5,944 nt of DNA from Paracoccaceae bacterium (GTDB lineage: Bacteria > Pseudomonadota > Alphaproteobacteria > Rhodobacterales > Rhodobacteraceae): assembly GCA_013214715.1 (NCBI GenBank), contig JABSSB010000026.1:1-5944 (forward strand), in the 5' to 3' direction. A model generated the notes under the pieces. The model was not told where the DNA came from, ran no database searches, and worked only from the letters and a program-made list of their open reading frames with translations. Position 1 is the stretch's first letter. Every line of letters starts with the position of its first letter. Of the stretch, positions 1 to 5,640 are shown in pieces. Both the position numbers and the translations under genes were made by a program.

Positions 1-1280
1 AGACCGCCGGTCGGCTTGATATACTCCTCACCCCGCAGCACTCCGCCCAAAAGCGTGCCCTCCGGAAATTCGATATCGCGCAGCTTGCGTCCGGCCAGCG
101 GCGAAGTCGACAGGACCTCGGCCTCGATGATTTCGGCCTCTGCGTCCCCGATCGAATAGACCGACCGGACACGCCCCAGCCGGATATGGCGCAAGATCGA
201 ACTGACCGTGGTGGCGCGCGGATTGATATAGGCGTCAATCCCCAACGGCCCCATCAACGGCAACAAGGTTGGATCGTTGATCAGTGCAATCGCCAGCTGA
301 CAGCCTTCGGCCTTGGCGCGTACGGCGGCCAGCATGTTGGTTTTGTCGTCATCGGTGATGGCCAGCATTGCATCGGCCCGCGCGATACCGGCCTCGGCCA
401 GAAGCGAACTGTCTAACCCATCGCCATGCAGCACGATGGTCCGCTCCAACGCTTCGGCGGCGTGTTCGGCGCGTTTGCGGTCCCGTTCAATAACCTTGGC
501 CCGGCCGCGCCCGTCCCCGCTTTCCAATTGCTGCGCAATCGCAAGACCAACATTGCCCGCGCCCAGAATGACCAGCCGCTCTTGCTTGGTTTCGGCCTTG
601 CCAAACACTTCCAGCATCCGATGCACATCCTCGGAATGAACAAACAGATAGGCGCTGTCACCGACGAAAAGCTGGTCCGAGCTTTCCGGTGCAAACAGCG
701 TGCCTTCGCGCCGGATGCCTACGACGACCCCGCGCAGGGTTGAAAACAGCTCGGTCAGCTGGCGCAACGGCGTGTTGATGACGGGGCAGTCCTCGTCAAT
801 CGTGATGCCAAGCAGCTGCGCGCGGCGATCCATGAAGGTTTCGGTGTCAAAGGCCGCCGGCACCGAGAGGCGCAACAGGGCCGCATCAGCCACTTCACGC
901 TCGGGCGAGATCACTACATCGATGGGCAAATGGTCGCGGCGATAGATGTCAGAGTAAATCGCATCGAGATAGCTGCGGGCACGCAGACGCGCCACCTTGC
1001 GCTGGATCGAAAAGACCGAATGCGCCACCTGACAGGTCACCATATTGACCTCATCCGAATAGGTCGCGGCGATGATCATGTCGGCATCTGATGCGCCCGC
1101 ACGCTCCAGAACGTCAGGATAGCTGGCGAACCCGGCGATGCCTTGGACGTCCAATGTGTCGGTCGCACGACGCACAAGGTCGGGGTTGTTGTCCACAACC
1201 ACCACATCGTTTTGTTCTCGGGAAAGATGCCGCGCGATCTGCCAGCCGACCTGCCCGGCACCGCAAATGATGACTTTCAT
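1..1280 (-). CDS. trkA: Trk potassium uptake system NAD-binding protein TrkA (3' end cut by the window)
   Basis: TrkA is the cytosolic, nucleotide-binding regulatory subunit that gates the TrkH/TrkG potassium channel. The reading frame is open from an ATG at 1280-1278 to the left edge, giving 426 codons plus two bases. Two RCK modules are visible. The first has a Rossmann GAGQVG at residues 7-12 and an acidic D30 at the end of the second strand. The second has GAGNVG at 240-245 with E265 in the equivalent place. Each is followed by a TrkA-C-like region (about 140-222 and from about 372). Family members are about 458 residues, so roughly 30 residues are missing beyond the edge. The ATG is supported by the N-terminal MKVIICGAG typical of the family and by a GAGG at 1288-1285 with a short 4-nt spacer. 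The gene is divergent from the lipoprotein gene and so probably has its own promoter. Identification is firm. Confidence 0.95.
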   Translation of the reverse strand, partial: MKVIICGAGQVGWQIARHLSREQNDVVVVDNNPDLVRRATDTLDVQGIAGFASYPDVLERAGASDADMIIAATYSDEVNMVTCQVAHSVFSIQRKVARLRARSYLDAIYSDIYRRDHLPIDVVISPEREVADAALLRLSVPAAFDTETFMDRRAQLLGITIDEDCPVINTPLRQLTELFSTLRGVVVGIRREGTLFAPESSDQLFVGDSAYLFVHSEDVHRMLEVFGKAETKQERLVILGAGNVGLAIAQQLESGDGRGRAKVIERDRKRAEHAAEALERTIVLHGDGLDSSLLAEAGIARADAMLAITDDDKTNMLAAVRAKAEGCQLAIALINDPTLLPLMGPLGIDAYINPRATTVSSILRHIRLGRVRSVYSIGDAEAEIIEAEVLSTSPLAGRKLRDIEFPEGTLLGGVLRGEEYIKPTGG

Positions 1281-1293
1281 GCTGCCTCGGTTG

Positions 1294-1331
1294 CGATGCT
1301 GCGTCACGGTGCGCCAAGCGGCACCGCATCG
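1294..1331 (-). repeat. Two-part inverted repeat in the trkA leader
   Basis: An outer 6-bp pair, CGATGC (1294-1299) with GCATCG (1326-1331), encloses an inner 5-bp pair, GGTGC (1308-1312) with GCACC (1321-1325), with an 8-nt terminal loop and an asymmetric internal loop at 1300-1307. The structure ends only 5 nt before the trkA ribosome binding site (1288-1285). It could be a leader hairpin affecting trkA translation or a DNA operator near the predicted transcription start. The function is unknown. Confidence 0.4.
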
Positions 1332-1334
1332 AAT

Positions 1335-1363
1335 GTAATGACAGACGGCTCAGAAGGCGTCAA
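1335..1363 (-). promoter_or_regulatory. Candidate sigma-70-type promoter for trkA
   Basis: Read on the minus strand, TTGACG (1363-1358, five of six matches to the consensus -35) is followed by a 17-nt spacer and CATTAC (1340-1335, three of six to the -10). A transcript would start near 1328 and have a leader of about 48 nt. The -35 is good and the -10 is weak, which is not unusual in alphaproteobacteria, where -10 elements are often degenerate. This is inference from sequence only. Confidence 0.35.
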
Positions 1364-1366
1364 ACT
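1338..1366 (+). promoter_or_regulatory. Weak candidate promoter for the lipoprotein gene
   Basis: On the plus strand ATGACA (1338-1343) is followed by a 17-nt spacer and CAAACT (1361-1366). A better -10-like TATTCT lies at 1366-1371, but its 22-nt distance from ATGACA is too long for a normal promoter. The match is marginal and overlaps the trkA candidate almost completely. Confidence 0.2.
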
Positions 1367-1391
1367 ATTCTGAAAGACTGCAACGACGAAA

Positions 1392-1404
1392 TCACCCAAG
1401 GTGA
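1392..1404 (+). promoter_or_regulatory. Ribosome binding site that decides the lipoprotein start, inside a small hairpin
   Basis: AAGGTGA at 1398-1404 lies 5 nt before the ATG at 1410, which is good Shine-Dalgarno spacing. It shows that the in-frame GTG at 1401-1403, part of this same motif, is not the start. GGTGA (1400-1404) also pairs perfectly with TCACC (1392-1396) across a 3-nt loop, so the site could be partly masked in the mRNA. Confidence 0.6.
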
Positions 1405-1409
1405 CAACC

Positions 1410-1844
1410 ATGCGCCCATATCTTGTTCCCGCCCTTATGCTCAGCCTTGTCGCGACCGGCTGTGGTCCGGTCAGCCTGTTTTACCGGGAAGGCGCATCTG
1501 TTGACACGGTCGCGCGCGCGCGCACGGCGTGCCAGACCGATGCGCTTGCCAAAGCGCCCAATGCTCCCGAGCTGCGCCAACGCGCGCCAGTTCTTGTGCC
1601 CGGCTATGGCGGATATTATGGCGGCTATTGGGTCGACGGCGGTTTCTACACGGTGGATACCAATGCGGGGCTTCGCGGTGAACTGGTCAATCAGTGCATG
1701 GCCGACAAAGGCTATCGCCGTGTGAACCTTGACCGCTGCTCGGGCGGGCCAGCGACCATTCCCGGTACCATGCCCAGCCTCAACGCAGGCGCCTGCGCGC
1801 AGCAGGTGTCAGACGGGTCATGGCGCGTGGCCGTGCCTGGTTAA
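1410..1844 (+). CDS. Predicted lipoprotein of unknown function
   Basis: I do not recognise a named family. The 144-residue product begins with a short lipoprotein-type signal: M1-R2, a hydrophobic stretch at about 4-15, then a lipobox A-T-G-C with the candidate lipidated cysteine at C18. A mature protein anchored to the inner or outer membrane is therefore likely. The mature part has four more cysteines (C41, C96, C110, C129), a Gly/Tyr-rich stretch at 65-73 (GYGGYYGGY) and a CMADKGY motif at 96-102. A similar YREGA...C.....A...P plus CM..KGY layout occurs, as I recall, in small hypothetical proteins of Rhodobacterales. The ATG at 1410 is chosen over the upstream GTG at 1401 because the Shine-Dalgarno sequence covers that GTG. 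The gene is divergent from trkA and convergent with ntrX, whose stop codon it overlaps. A 9-bp hairpin lies 12 nt after its stop. That it is a real gene is fairly sure; its role is open. Confidence 0.8.
   Translation: MRPYLVPALMLSLVATGCGPVSLFYREGASVDTVARARTACQTDALAKAPNAPELRQRAPVLVPGYGGYYGGYWVDGGFYTVDTNAGLRGELVNQCMADKGYRRVNLDRCSGGPATIPGTMPSLNAGACAQQVSDGSWRVAVPG
1511..1526 (+). repeat. Alternating (CG)6-CACG tract inside the lipoprotein gene
   Basis: Sixteen bases alternate strictly between pyrimidine and purine, beginning with six CG units. They encode part of the ARART stretch at about residues 35-39. Such tracts can adopt Z-DNA and are prone to slippage. The frame is intact here. Confidence 0.6.
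1841..1844. other. Shared TTAA: stop codons of two convergent genes
   Basis: The plus-strand lipoprotein gene ends with TAA at 1842-1844, and ntrX ends on the minus strand with TAA at 1843-1841. The palindromic TTAA serves both, inside an 8-bp palindrome GGTTAACC at 1839-1846. The coding regions thus overlap by 4 nt with no gap. Confidence 0.95.
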
Positions 1845-3244
1845 CCCGCCGCCGGAGCGGACACCGTTTCTGTGTCCGCTGGTTTGGCCGATGTAACCAC
1901 GCCCAGCGATTTCAGCTTGCGATGCAACGCGCTGCGCTCCATGCCGACAAAAGCGGCGGTACGGCTGATATTGCCACCGAAGCGATTGATCTGGGTCATC
2001 AGATAATCCCGCTCAAAGGCTTCGCGCGCCTCACGCAGGGGCAGCGTCGCCAGCTGCGAGGGCATGGCGCCACGCCCGTCCTGATCCTGCGGTTCGGTAT
2101 CGCCCGGCAATTCGCTGGCCTTGATGACATCATCGCCATCACCCAGGATCAACACCCGCTCCACAAGGTTCTTGAGCTGGCGTACATTTCCAGGCCACCG
2201 CATGGTTTGCATCAGCGCCAACGCTTCATCGCTGAACTGACGCTGAGTTAGGCCTTGGGTGTCATGGCATTGGGTGACGAAATGTTCGGCCAAAAGCGGA
2301 ATGTCTTCGCGCCGATCCTCAAGCGATGGCACTGCAATCGGCACCACATTCAGCCGGTGATACAGTTCCTCGCGGAACCGCCCGGCGGCGATCTCCTCTT
2401 CCAGATTACGCGACGTGGCTGACAGAACCCGCAAATCCAGCCGGACCCGATCGCTGCCGCCAACGCGTTGAAACTGCTGATCTACCAGCACACGCAAGAT
2501 TTTTGATTGCGTGCCCAAAGGCATGTCGGCCACTTCATCAAAGAATATGATGCCTCCATGGGCAGCTTCCAACAGACCCTTTTCCACGCCACGTTCGGCG
2601 GTTTCGCGCCCGAACAGCACCTCTTCCATCCGCTCTGGTTCAATCGTGGCGCAGGTCACGGTCACAAAAGGCCCATGCGCGCGGTTCGAAATCGCATGGA
2701 TATGTCGCGCAGCCACATCTTTGCCCGCACCTGACGGGCCCGTCAGCATCACCCGGCCGTTGGAGTTCTTGACCTTATCCAACTGGCTCATCAACGTCTT
2801 GAAGGACGGGCACTGGCCGATGATTTCCGCGCTGGTCACCTCTCGCCGTTTCAAGGCTGAGTTTTCGCGGCGAAGGCGCGACGCTTCCATCGCGCGGCGG
2901 ATGACAACCATCAATTGATCGATGTTGAACGGCTTTTCGATAAAGTCATAAGCCCCCTGCTTGATCGCAGCGACGGCAATTTCGATATTGCCGTGGCCCG
3001 AGATGATCACCACCGGCACATCAGGGTTGTCGCGTTTGACGGCTTTGAGAATGTCGATCCCATCCATCCGGCTGTCCTTCAACCAGATATCAAGGATCAG
3101 CAAAGCCGGCGGCTCAGCATTGATCTGGGCTATGCATTCTTCGGAGTTTCCGGCCAGCCGCGTGGTGAAGCCTTCGTCCTGCAAGATGTCCGAGACCAGT
3201 TCCCGGATATCGCGTTCGTCGTCTACGATCAGAATGTCACTCAT
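1841..3244 (-). CDS. ntrX: Response regulator NtrX
   Basis: NtrX is the cytosolic response regulator phosphorylated by NtrY. The 467-residue protein has the NtrC-family order. The receiver domain (about 1-120) has acidic D8/D9, phospho-acceptor D52, S82 and K104. The AAA+ domain (about 140-370) has Walker A GPSGAGKD at 169-176, Walker B IIFFDEV at 232-238 and an FREELYHRLNV segment at 290-300. The C-terminal Fis-type DNA-binding domain (about 404-448) has GNISRTAAF at 424-432. A low-complexity tail of some 20 residues follows. The loop between LFG (210-212) and GLLE (223-226) is short and lacks GAFTGA, the motif that contacts sigma-54. The ATG at 3244 overlaps the ntrY stop in ATGA, with only a weak AGAG upstream, so translation is probably coupled to ntrY. 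The position after ntrY and the intact receiver and Fis domains make the call firm; regulatory targets are not shown. Confidence 0.95.
   Translation of the reverse strand: MSDILIVDDERDIRELVSDILQDEGFTTRLAGNSEECIAQINAEPPALLILDIWLKDSRMDGIDILKAVKRDNPDVPVVIISGHGNIEIAVAAIKQGAYDFIEKPFNIDQLMVVIRRAMEASRLRRENSALKRREVTSAEIIGQCPSFKTLMSQLDKVKNSNGRVMLTGPSGAGKDVAARHIHAISNRAHGPFVTVTCATIEPERMEEVLFGRETAERGVEKGLLEAAHGGIIFFDEVADMPLGTQSKILRVLVDQQFQRVGGSDRVRLDLRVLSATSRNLEEEIAAGRFREELYHRLNVVPIAVPSLEDRREDIPLLAEHFVTQCHDTQGLTQRQFSDEALALMQTMRWPGNVRQLKNLVERVLILGDGDDVIKASELPGDTEPQDQDGRGAMPSQLATLPLREAREAFERDYLMTQINRFGGNISRTAAFVGMERSALHRKLKSLGVVTSAKPADTETVSAPAAG
1856..1880. terminator. Hairpin just past the lipoprotein gene stop, inside the ntrX end
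   Basis: AGCGGACAC (1856-1864) pairs perfectly with GTGTCCGCT (1872-1880) across a 7-nt loop, forming a 9-bp GC-rich stem. It lies 12 nt after the stop of the plus-strand gene and encodes part of the low-complexity tail of NtrX (about residues 455-463). On the plus strand it is followed by GGTTTGG and on the minus strand by a GC-rich run, so a classic U-tract is missing in both directions. It may block exonuclease decay or assist termination of the plus-strand transcript. Confidence 0.5.
3241..3244 (-). other. ATGA overlap coupling ntrY and ntrX
   Basis: Read on the minus strand, the ntrX start ATG (3244-3242) overlaps the ntrY stop TGA (3243-3241). With no strong Shine-Dalgarno before ntrX, ribosomes ending ntrY probably re-initiate on ntrX, keeping kinase and regulator in proportion. 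The arrangement is seen directly; the coupling is inferred. Confidence 0.85.
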
Positions 3245-5541
3245 GATATGCTCTGCCCTGTCTTGTTTTGTGGTTCAGGATCGTTCGGGTCTTGGTCGGG
3301 GCCGTCTGCGTCACGATCGGTGCGCAGGATCGGCAAGGTTATTTCGGCCATCGCGCCCCCCGGCGGCAGCCCATCGATGGGCGGCGCATCGGTCAGAACA
3401 AGTGTGCCGCCATGTTCTTCAATGATCTTCTTCACGATCGGCAGGCCCAGGCCGGTACCTGCGTCCCGGGTGGTCACGTAAGGCTCGAACAGGCGGGTGC
3501 GGTCTTCGGGCAAACCAATGCCGGTATCGGCGATTCTCAGCCGCGTCGCACGCCCTTCAGCACTCAGCGTGATGTCGATCCGCGGCTGCCATTCTGGCGC
3601 TGGAGATGCAGTACGACGCGCCTCGATCGCTTCGCCAGCATTCTTGATCAGATTGGTTAAGGCCTGCCCGATCATCGTGGCGTCGAATTCCCCCATCACA
3701 GGCACGTCTGGCAGCGAGCTGGTGATCGTGACATCCGGTTGCCCCTGCTGCTGCAGCAACACTGCATCGCGTAGTATGACAGACAGGTCTTCGGTCCGGC
3801 GGTCCGGTTCCGGCATCCGGGCAAATTTCGAAAACTCGTCGACGATCCGTCGCAGATCGCCGGTCTGGCGCACGATCACATCGGTCATCGATTTCAGACT
3901 GGCTGCGTCCTCCTCGTCGAGTTTGCGGGCAAATTTTCGACTGATGCGTTCGGCGCTCAGCTGAATCGGGGTCAGCGGGTTCTTGATTTCATGTGCGATC
4001 CGGCGCGCCACGTCGCCCCAGGCCGCCATCCGCTGCGCGCCCACCAGATCAGTGACATCGTCAAAGGCGATCACATAGCCTTCGCGCCGCCCGTCCTCGG
4101 TATGACGTGTGGCCATGCGCACCAGCAGGATCTCCTGCCGCCCTTTGCGCGTCACACGAATTTCGCCCTGAACAGTGTCTGCGCCGGTGGCCCGCAACTC
4201 GTCAAACATCGACGCAAATTCCGGGATCGCCACCGCCACGGGCACCAGATCGCCCGTGTCAAACCAATCCAGCAATCGCATCGCCGAACGGTTCACAAAC
4301 ACAATGCGCCCGCGTCGATCCAGCCCAACCACGCCCGATGTCACAGAAGACAGCACCGAGTCAAACTGTCGCCGCCGCGCCTCGATCTGGCGCGTCGTCT
4401 CCAGAAGGCTTTTATGATTTTCTTTAATTTCGCGCGTCATCTCATTGAAAATGCGTGATAATGTGGCGATCTCATCGACATCTTCGCCCTGAGGAACCTG
4501 CACATCGAAATCGCCCGCCGCAACCCGCTGCGCAGCAAGGGTCAAACGCCCCACTGGGCGCGAGAGTCGTTCGGCAAACCACAGACCCAGCCAGATCGCC
4601 GCGAGGATCAGAATGGCGGCAAAGCCCAGATATAGCAGGCCAAATTCAAACAGGACCCGGCCTCGATCCCGCTCCAACTGCTGGTAAAGTTCGACCGTTT
4701 CCTGCGTATCGTCCAGCAGGCGAAGGATTTCCCCATCCACGGCGCGCGAGACATAAAGATACCGGTCCACAAACGTATCGAGTTTGACCAAAGCACGGAA
4801 TTCGTTTTCGTCCCAAGCCTCTAAAATCACAACTTCACCTGCCGTCGCACGGTTGAGCGCCTCGGAGCTGGGCCGGTCGAAATTGAACAGATAGGACCGA
4901 TCCCCGCGCGACCGGATTTCCCCGGTGCCGTCAATGACATAGGCCTCGCTCAACCCGCGCTGGATCTGGCTTTGTCCACTGGCAAGGATCTGGCGCAACT
5001 CCCCCTCATCCATGAAAAAGGTCCGCTGCTGCGTCGCATTTATGAATTCGGCCAGGGCCCGCGCATCTTCGCCAAGATCTTCACGCTGTTCGTTTTCATA
5101 GGCCTGCGCGGCTGCGAACGAGGTGGTTAGAACGCGCTGCACCCGGTCAGAAAACCAGCCTTCCAGCCCGATATTGACAGTCAATCCCGCAAAAATCGCC
5201 ACTGTCACCGTCGGCAAGAAGGCCAACAGAGAAAACACACCCATCAAGCGCAAATGAAGACGAGAGCCAGCCGATTTTGCCCGCCGCGCCGCAATCAGAC
5301 GGGCCACCTGCATCATCACCAGCGACATCAGCGCCAGCACATAAACCAGATCCACCAGAAGTATGAACCGCAGTGTCGTGTAAGAGGCGCCAATCTCAAA
5401 GGGTCCCAGAACGCCCAAAGTGACAAGCACCAGAACCGGCCCCAGTATGACCAGCCCCAATGTGGCAAGATTTTGCGCACGACGCCCTCTACGCCAGCGA
5501 ATTATCGCTGGTAACAGAAGTGTTCGTGACCTGACTGCCAC
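3241..5541 (-). CDS. ntrY: Sensor histidine kinase NtrY
   Basis: NtrY is the membrane histidine kinase partner of NtrX. The 766-residue protein has four likely membrane segments (about 27-46, 58-82, 98-124 and 300-322). The stretch between the third and fourth, about 125-297, should form the extracytoplasmic sensor. A HAMP linker (about 323-375), a PAS domain (about 395-495), a HisKA domain with phospho-acceptor H517 in AHEIKNPLTP, and an ATPase domain follow. The ATPase has N634 in the N box, DTGIG at 672-676, F685 and GTGLGL at 695-700. The acidic tail from about 740 looks disordered. I find no cysteine in the whole protein. The start is GTG at 5541-5539: an in-frame TGA lies 12 nt upstream, a GAGG precedes by 7 nt, and later starts would cut the first membrane segment. 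The gene follows ntrC after 99 nt and overlaps ntrX. Kinase and transmitter motifs are complete. Confidence 0.95.
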   Translation of the reverse strand: MAVRSRTLLLPAIIRWRRGRRAQNLATLGLVILGPVLVLVTLGVLGPFEIGASYTTLRFILLVDLVYVLALMSLVMMQVARLIAARRAKSAGSRLHLRLMGVFSLLAFLPTVTVAIFAGLTVNIGLEGWFSDRVQRVLTTSFAAAQAYENEQREDLGEDARALAEFINATQQRTFFMDEGELRQILASGQSQIQRGLSEAYVIDGTGEIRSRGDRSYLFNFDRPSSEALNRATAGEVVILEAWDENEFRALVKLDTFVDRYLYVSRAVDGEILRLLDDTQETVELYQQLERDRGRVLFEFGLLYLGFAAILILAAIWLGLWFAERLSRPVGRLTLAAQRVAAGDFDVQVPQGEDVDEIATLSRIFNEMTREIKENHKSLLETTRQIEARRRQFDSVLSSVTSGVVGLDRRGRIVFVNRSAMRLLDWFDTGDLVPVAVAIPEFASMFDELRATGADTVQGEIRVTRKGRQEILLVRMATRHTEDGRREGYVIAFDDVTDLVGAQRMAAWGDVARRIAHEIKNPLTPIQLSAERISRKFARKLDEEDAASLKSMTDVIVRQTGDLRRIVDEFSKFARMPEPDRRTEDLSVILRDAVLLQQQGQPDVTITSSLPDVPVMGEFDATMIGQALTNLIKNAGEAIEARRTASPAPEWQPRIDITLSAEGRATRLRIADTGIGLPEDRTRLFEPYVTTRDAGTGLGLPIVKKIIEEHGGTLVLTDAPPIDGLPPGGAMAEITLPILRTDRDADGPDQDPNDPEPQNKTGQSIS

Positions 5542-5561
5542 TTTCCGCCCTCATCCTGATG

Positions 5562-5577
5562 TGCCGTTTTCACGGCA
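5562..5577 (-). other. GAAA-capped hairpin in the ntrY leader
   Basis: On the minus strand TGCCGT (5577-5572) pairs with ACGGCA (5567-5562) across the loop GAAA, a stable GNRA tetraloop. It lies about 20 nt before the ntrY start and upstream of its GAGG ribosome binding site. It could shape access to the start region or act as a processing landmark. Confidence 0.45.
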
Positions 5578-5590
5578 AACCGCAGTATAT

Positions 5591-5626
5591 CGTGGCAGAA
5601 CCCACACCATTGGCGGGTTTGCCACG
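5591..5626. terminator. 12-bp hairpin after the ntrC stop
   Basis: CGTGGCA (5591-5597) pairs with TGCCACG (5620-5626), and AACCC (5599-5603) with GGGTT (5615-5619). Only G5598 is bulged, and the loop is 11 nt. The stem begins 14 nt after the ntrC stop when read on the minus strand. The following minus-strand bases (ATATACTGCGG) are not a U-tract, so it is not a textbook intrinsic terminator. It may act as a partial terminator, or protect the 3' end of the ntrC message. Confidence 0.5.
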
Positions 5627-5640
5627 TATCTGTTGCGATT

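Larger units (their letters stand above)
1281..1409. promoter_or_regulatory. Divergent intergenic region between trkA and the lipoprotein gene
   Basis: This 129-nt gap separates two start codons facing away from each other, so it should hold the promoters of both genes. It contains a TTGACG-N17-CATTAC candidate facing trkA, a weaker ATGACA-N17-CAAACT candidate facing the lipoprotein gene, a two-part inverted repeat at 1294-1331 and a small hairpin over the lipoprotein gene's ribosome binding site. I see no coding sequence in it. Confidence 0.7.
5542..5640 (-). promoter_or_regulatory. ntrC-ntrY intergenic region
   Basis: This 99-nt gap holds the two hairpins listed separately and the ntrY ribosome binding site (GAGG about 7 nt before the GTG). 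I see no convincing -35/-10 pair. A TATACT occurs on the minus strand just after the larger hairpin but lacks a -35 at a suitable distance, and no -24/-12 sigma-54 site is apparent. Whether ntrYX is read through from ntrC or has its own promoter cannot be decided here. Confidence 0.5.

Noticed and set aside
413..694. Minus-strand 93-codon frame overlapping trkA in another phase
   Set aside because: The trkA frame is continuous through this stretch and contains the second Rossmann motif, so the shorter frame is a shadow.
1401..1403. GTG as start of the lipoprotein gene
   Set aside because: This GTG is part of the AAGGTGA ribosome binding site and has no good site of its own; ATG at 1410 has correct spacing.
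1820..2251. Plus-strand open frame of 143 codons opposite the ntrX C-terminal region
   Set aside because: It is antisense to the AAA+ and Fis regions of ntrX, its start lies inside the lipoprotein gene, and its composition is that of a complement of a real gene.
2915..3481. Plus-strand open frame of 188 codons opposite the start of ntrX and end of ntrY
   Set aside because: It lies antisense to two well-conserved genes, shows no recognisable domain, and long antisense frames are common in GC-rich coding DNA.
3497..4787. Several plus-strand open frames of 106-155 codons opposite ntrY
   Set aside because: They overlap the clear kinase domains on the other strand, are rich in Arg, Ser and Pro, and overlap each other.
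5583..5592. TATACT on the minus strand as an ntrY -10 element
   Set aside because: No acceptable -35 lies 16-18 nt upstream, and there is no extended -10 TG. It may be chance.
5542..5640. Sigma-54 promoter (-24/-12) before ntrY
   Set aside because: The TGGC sequences here are not followed by GC at the required 10-nt distance on either strand.
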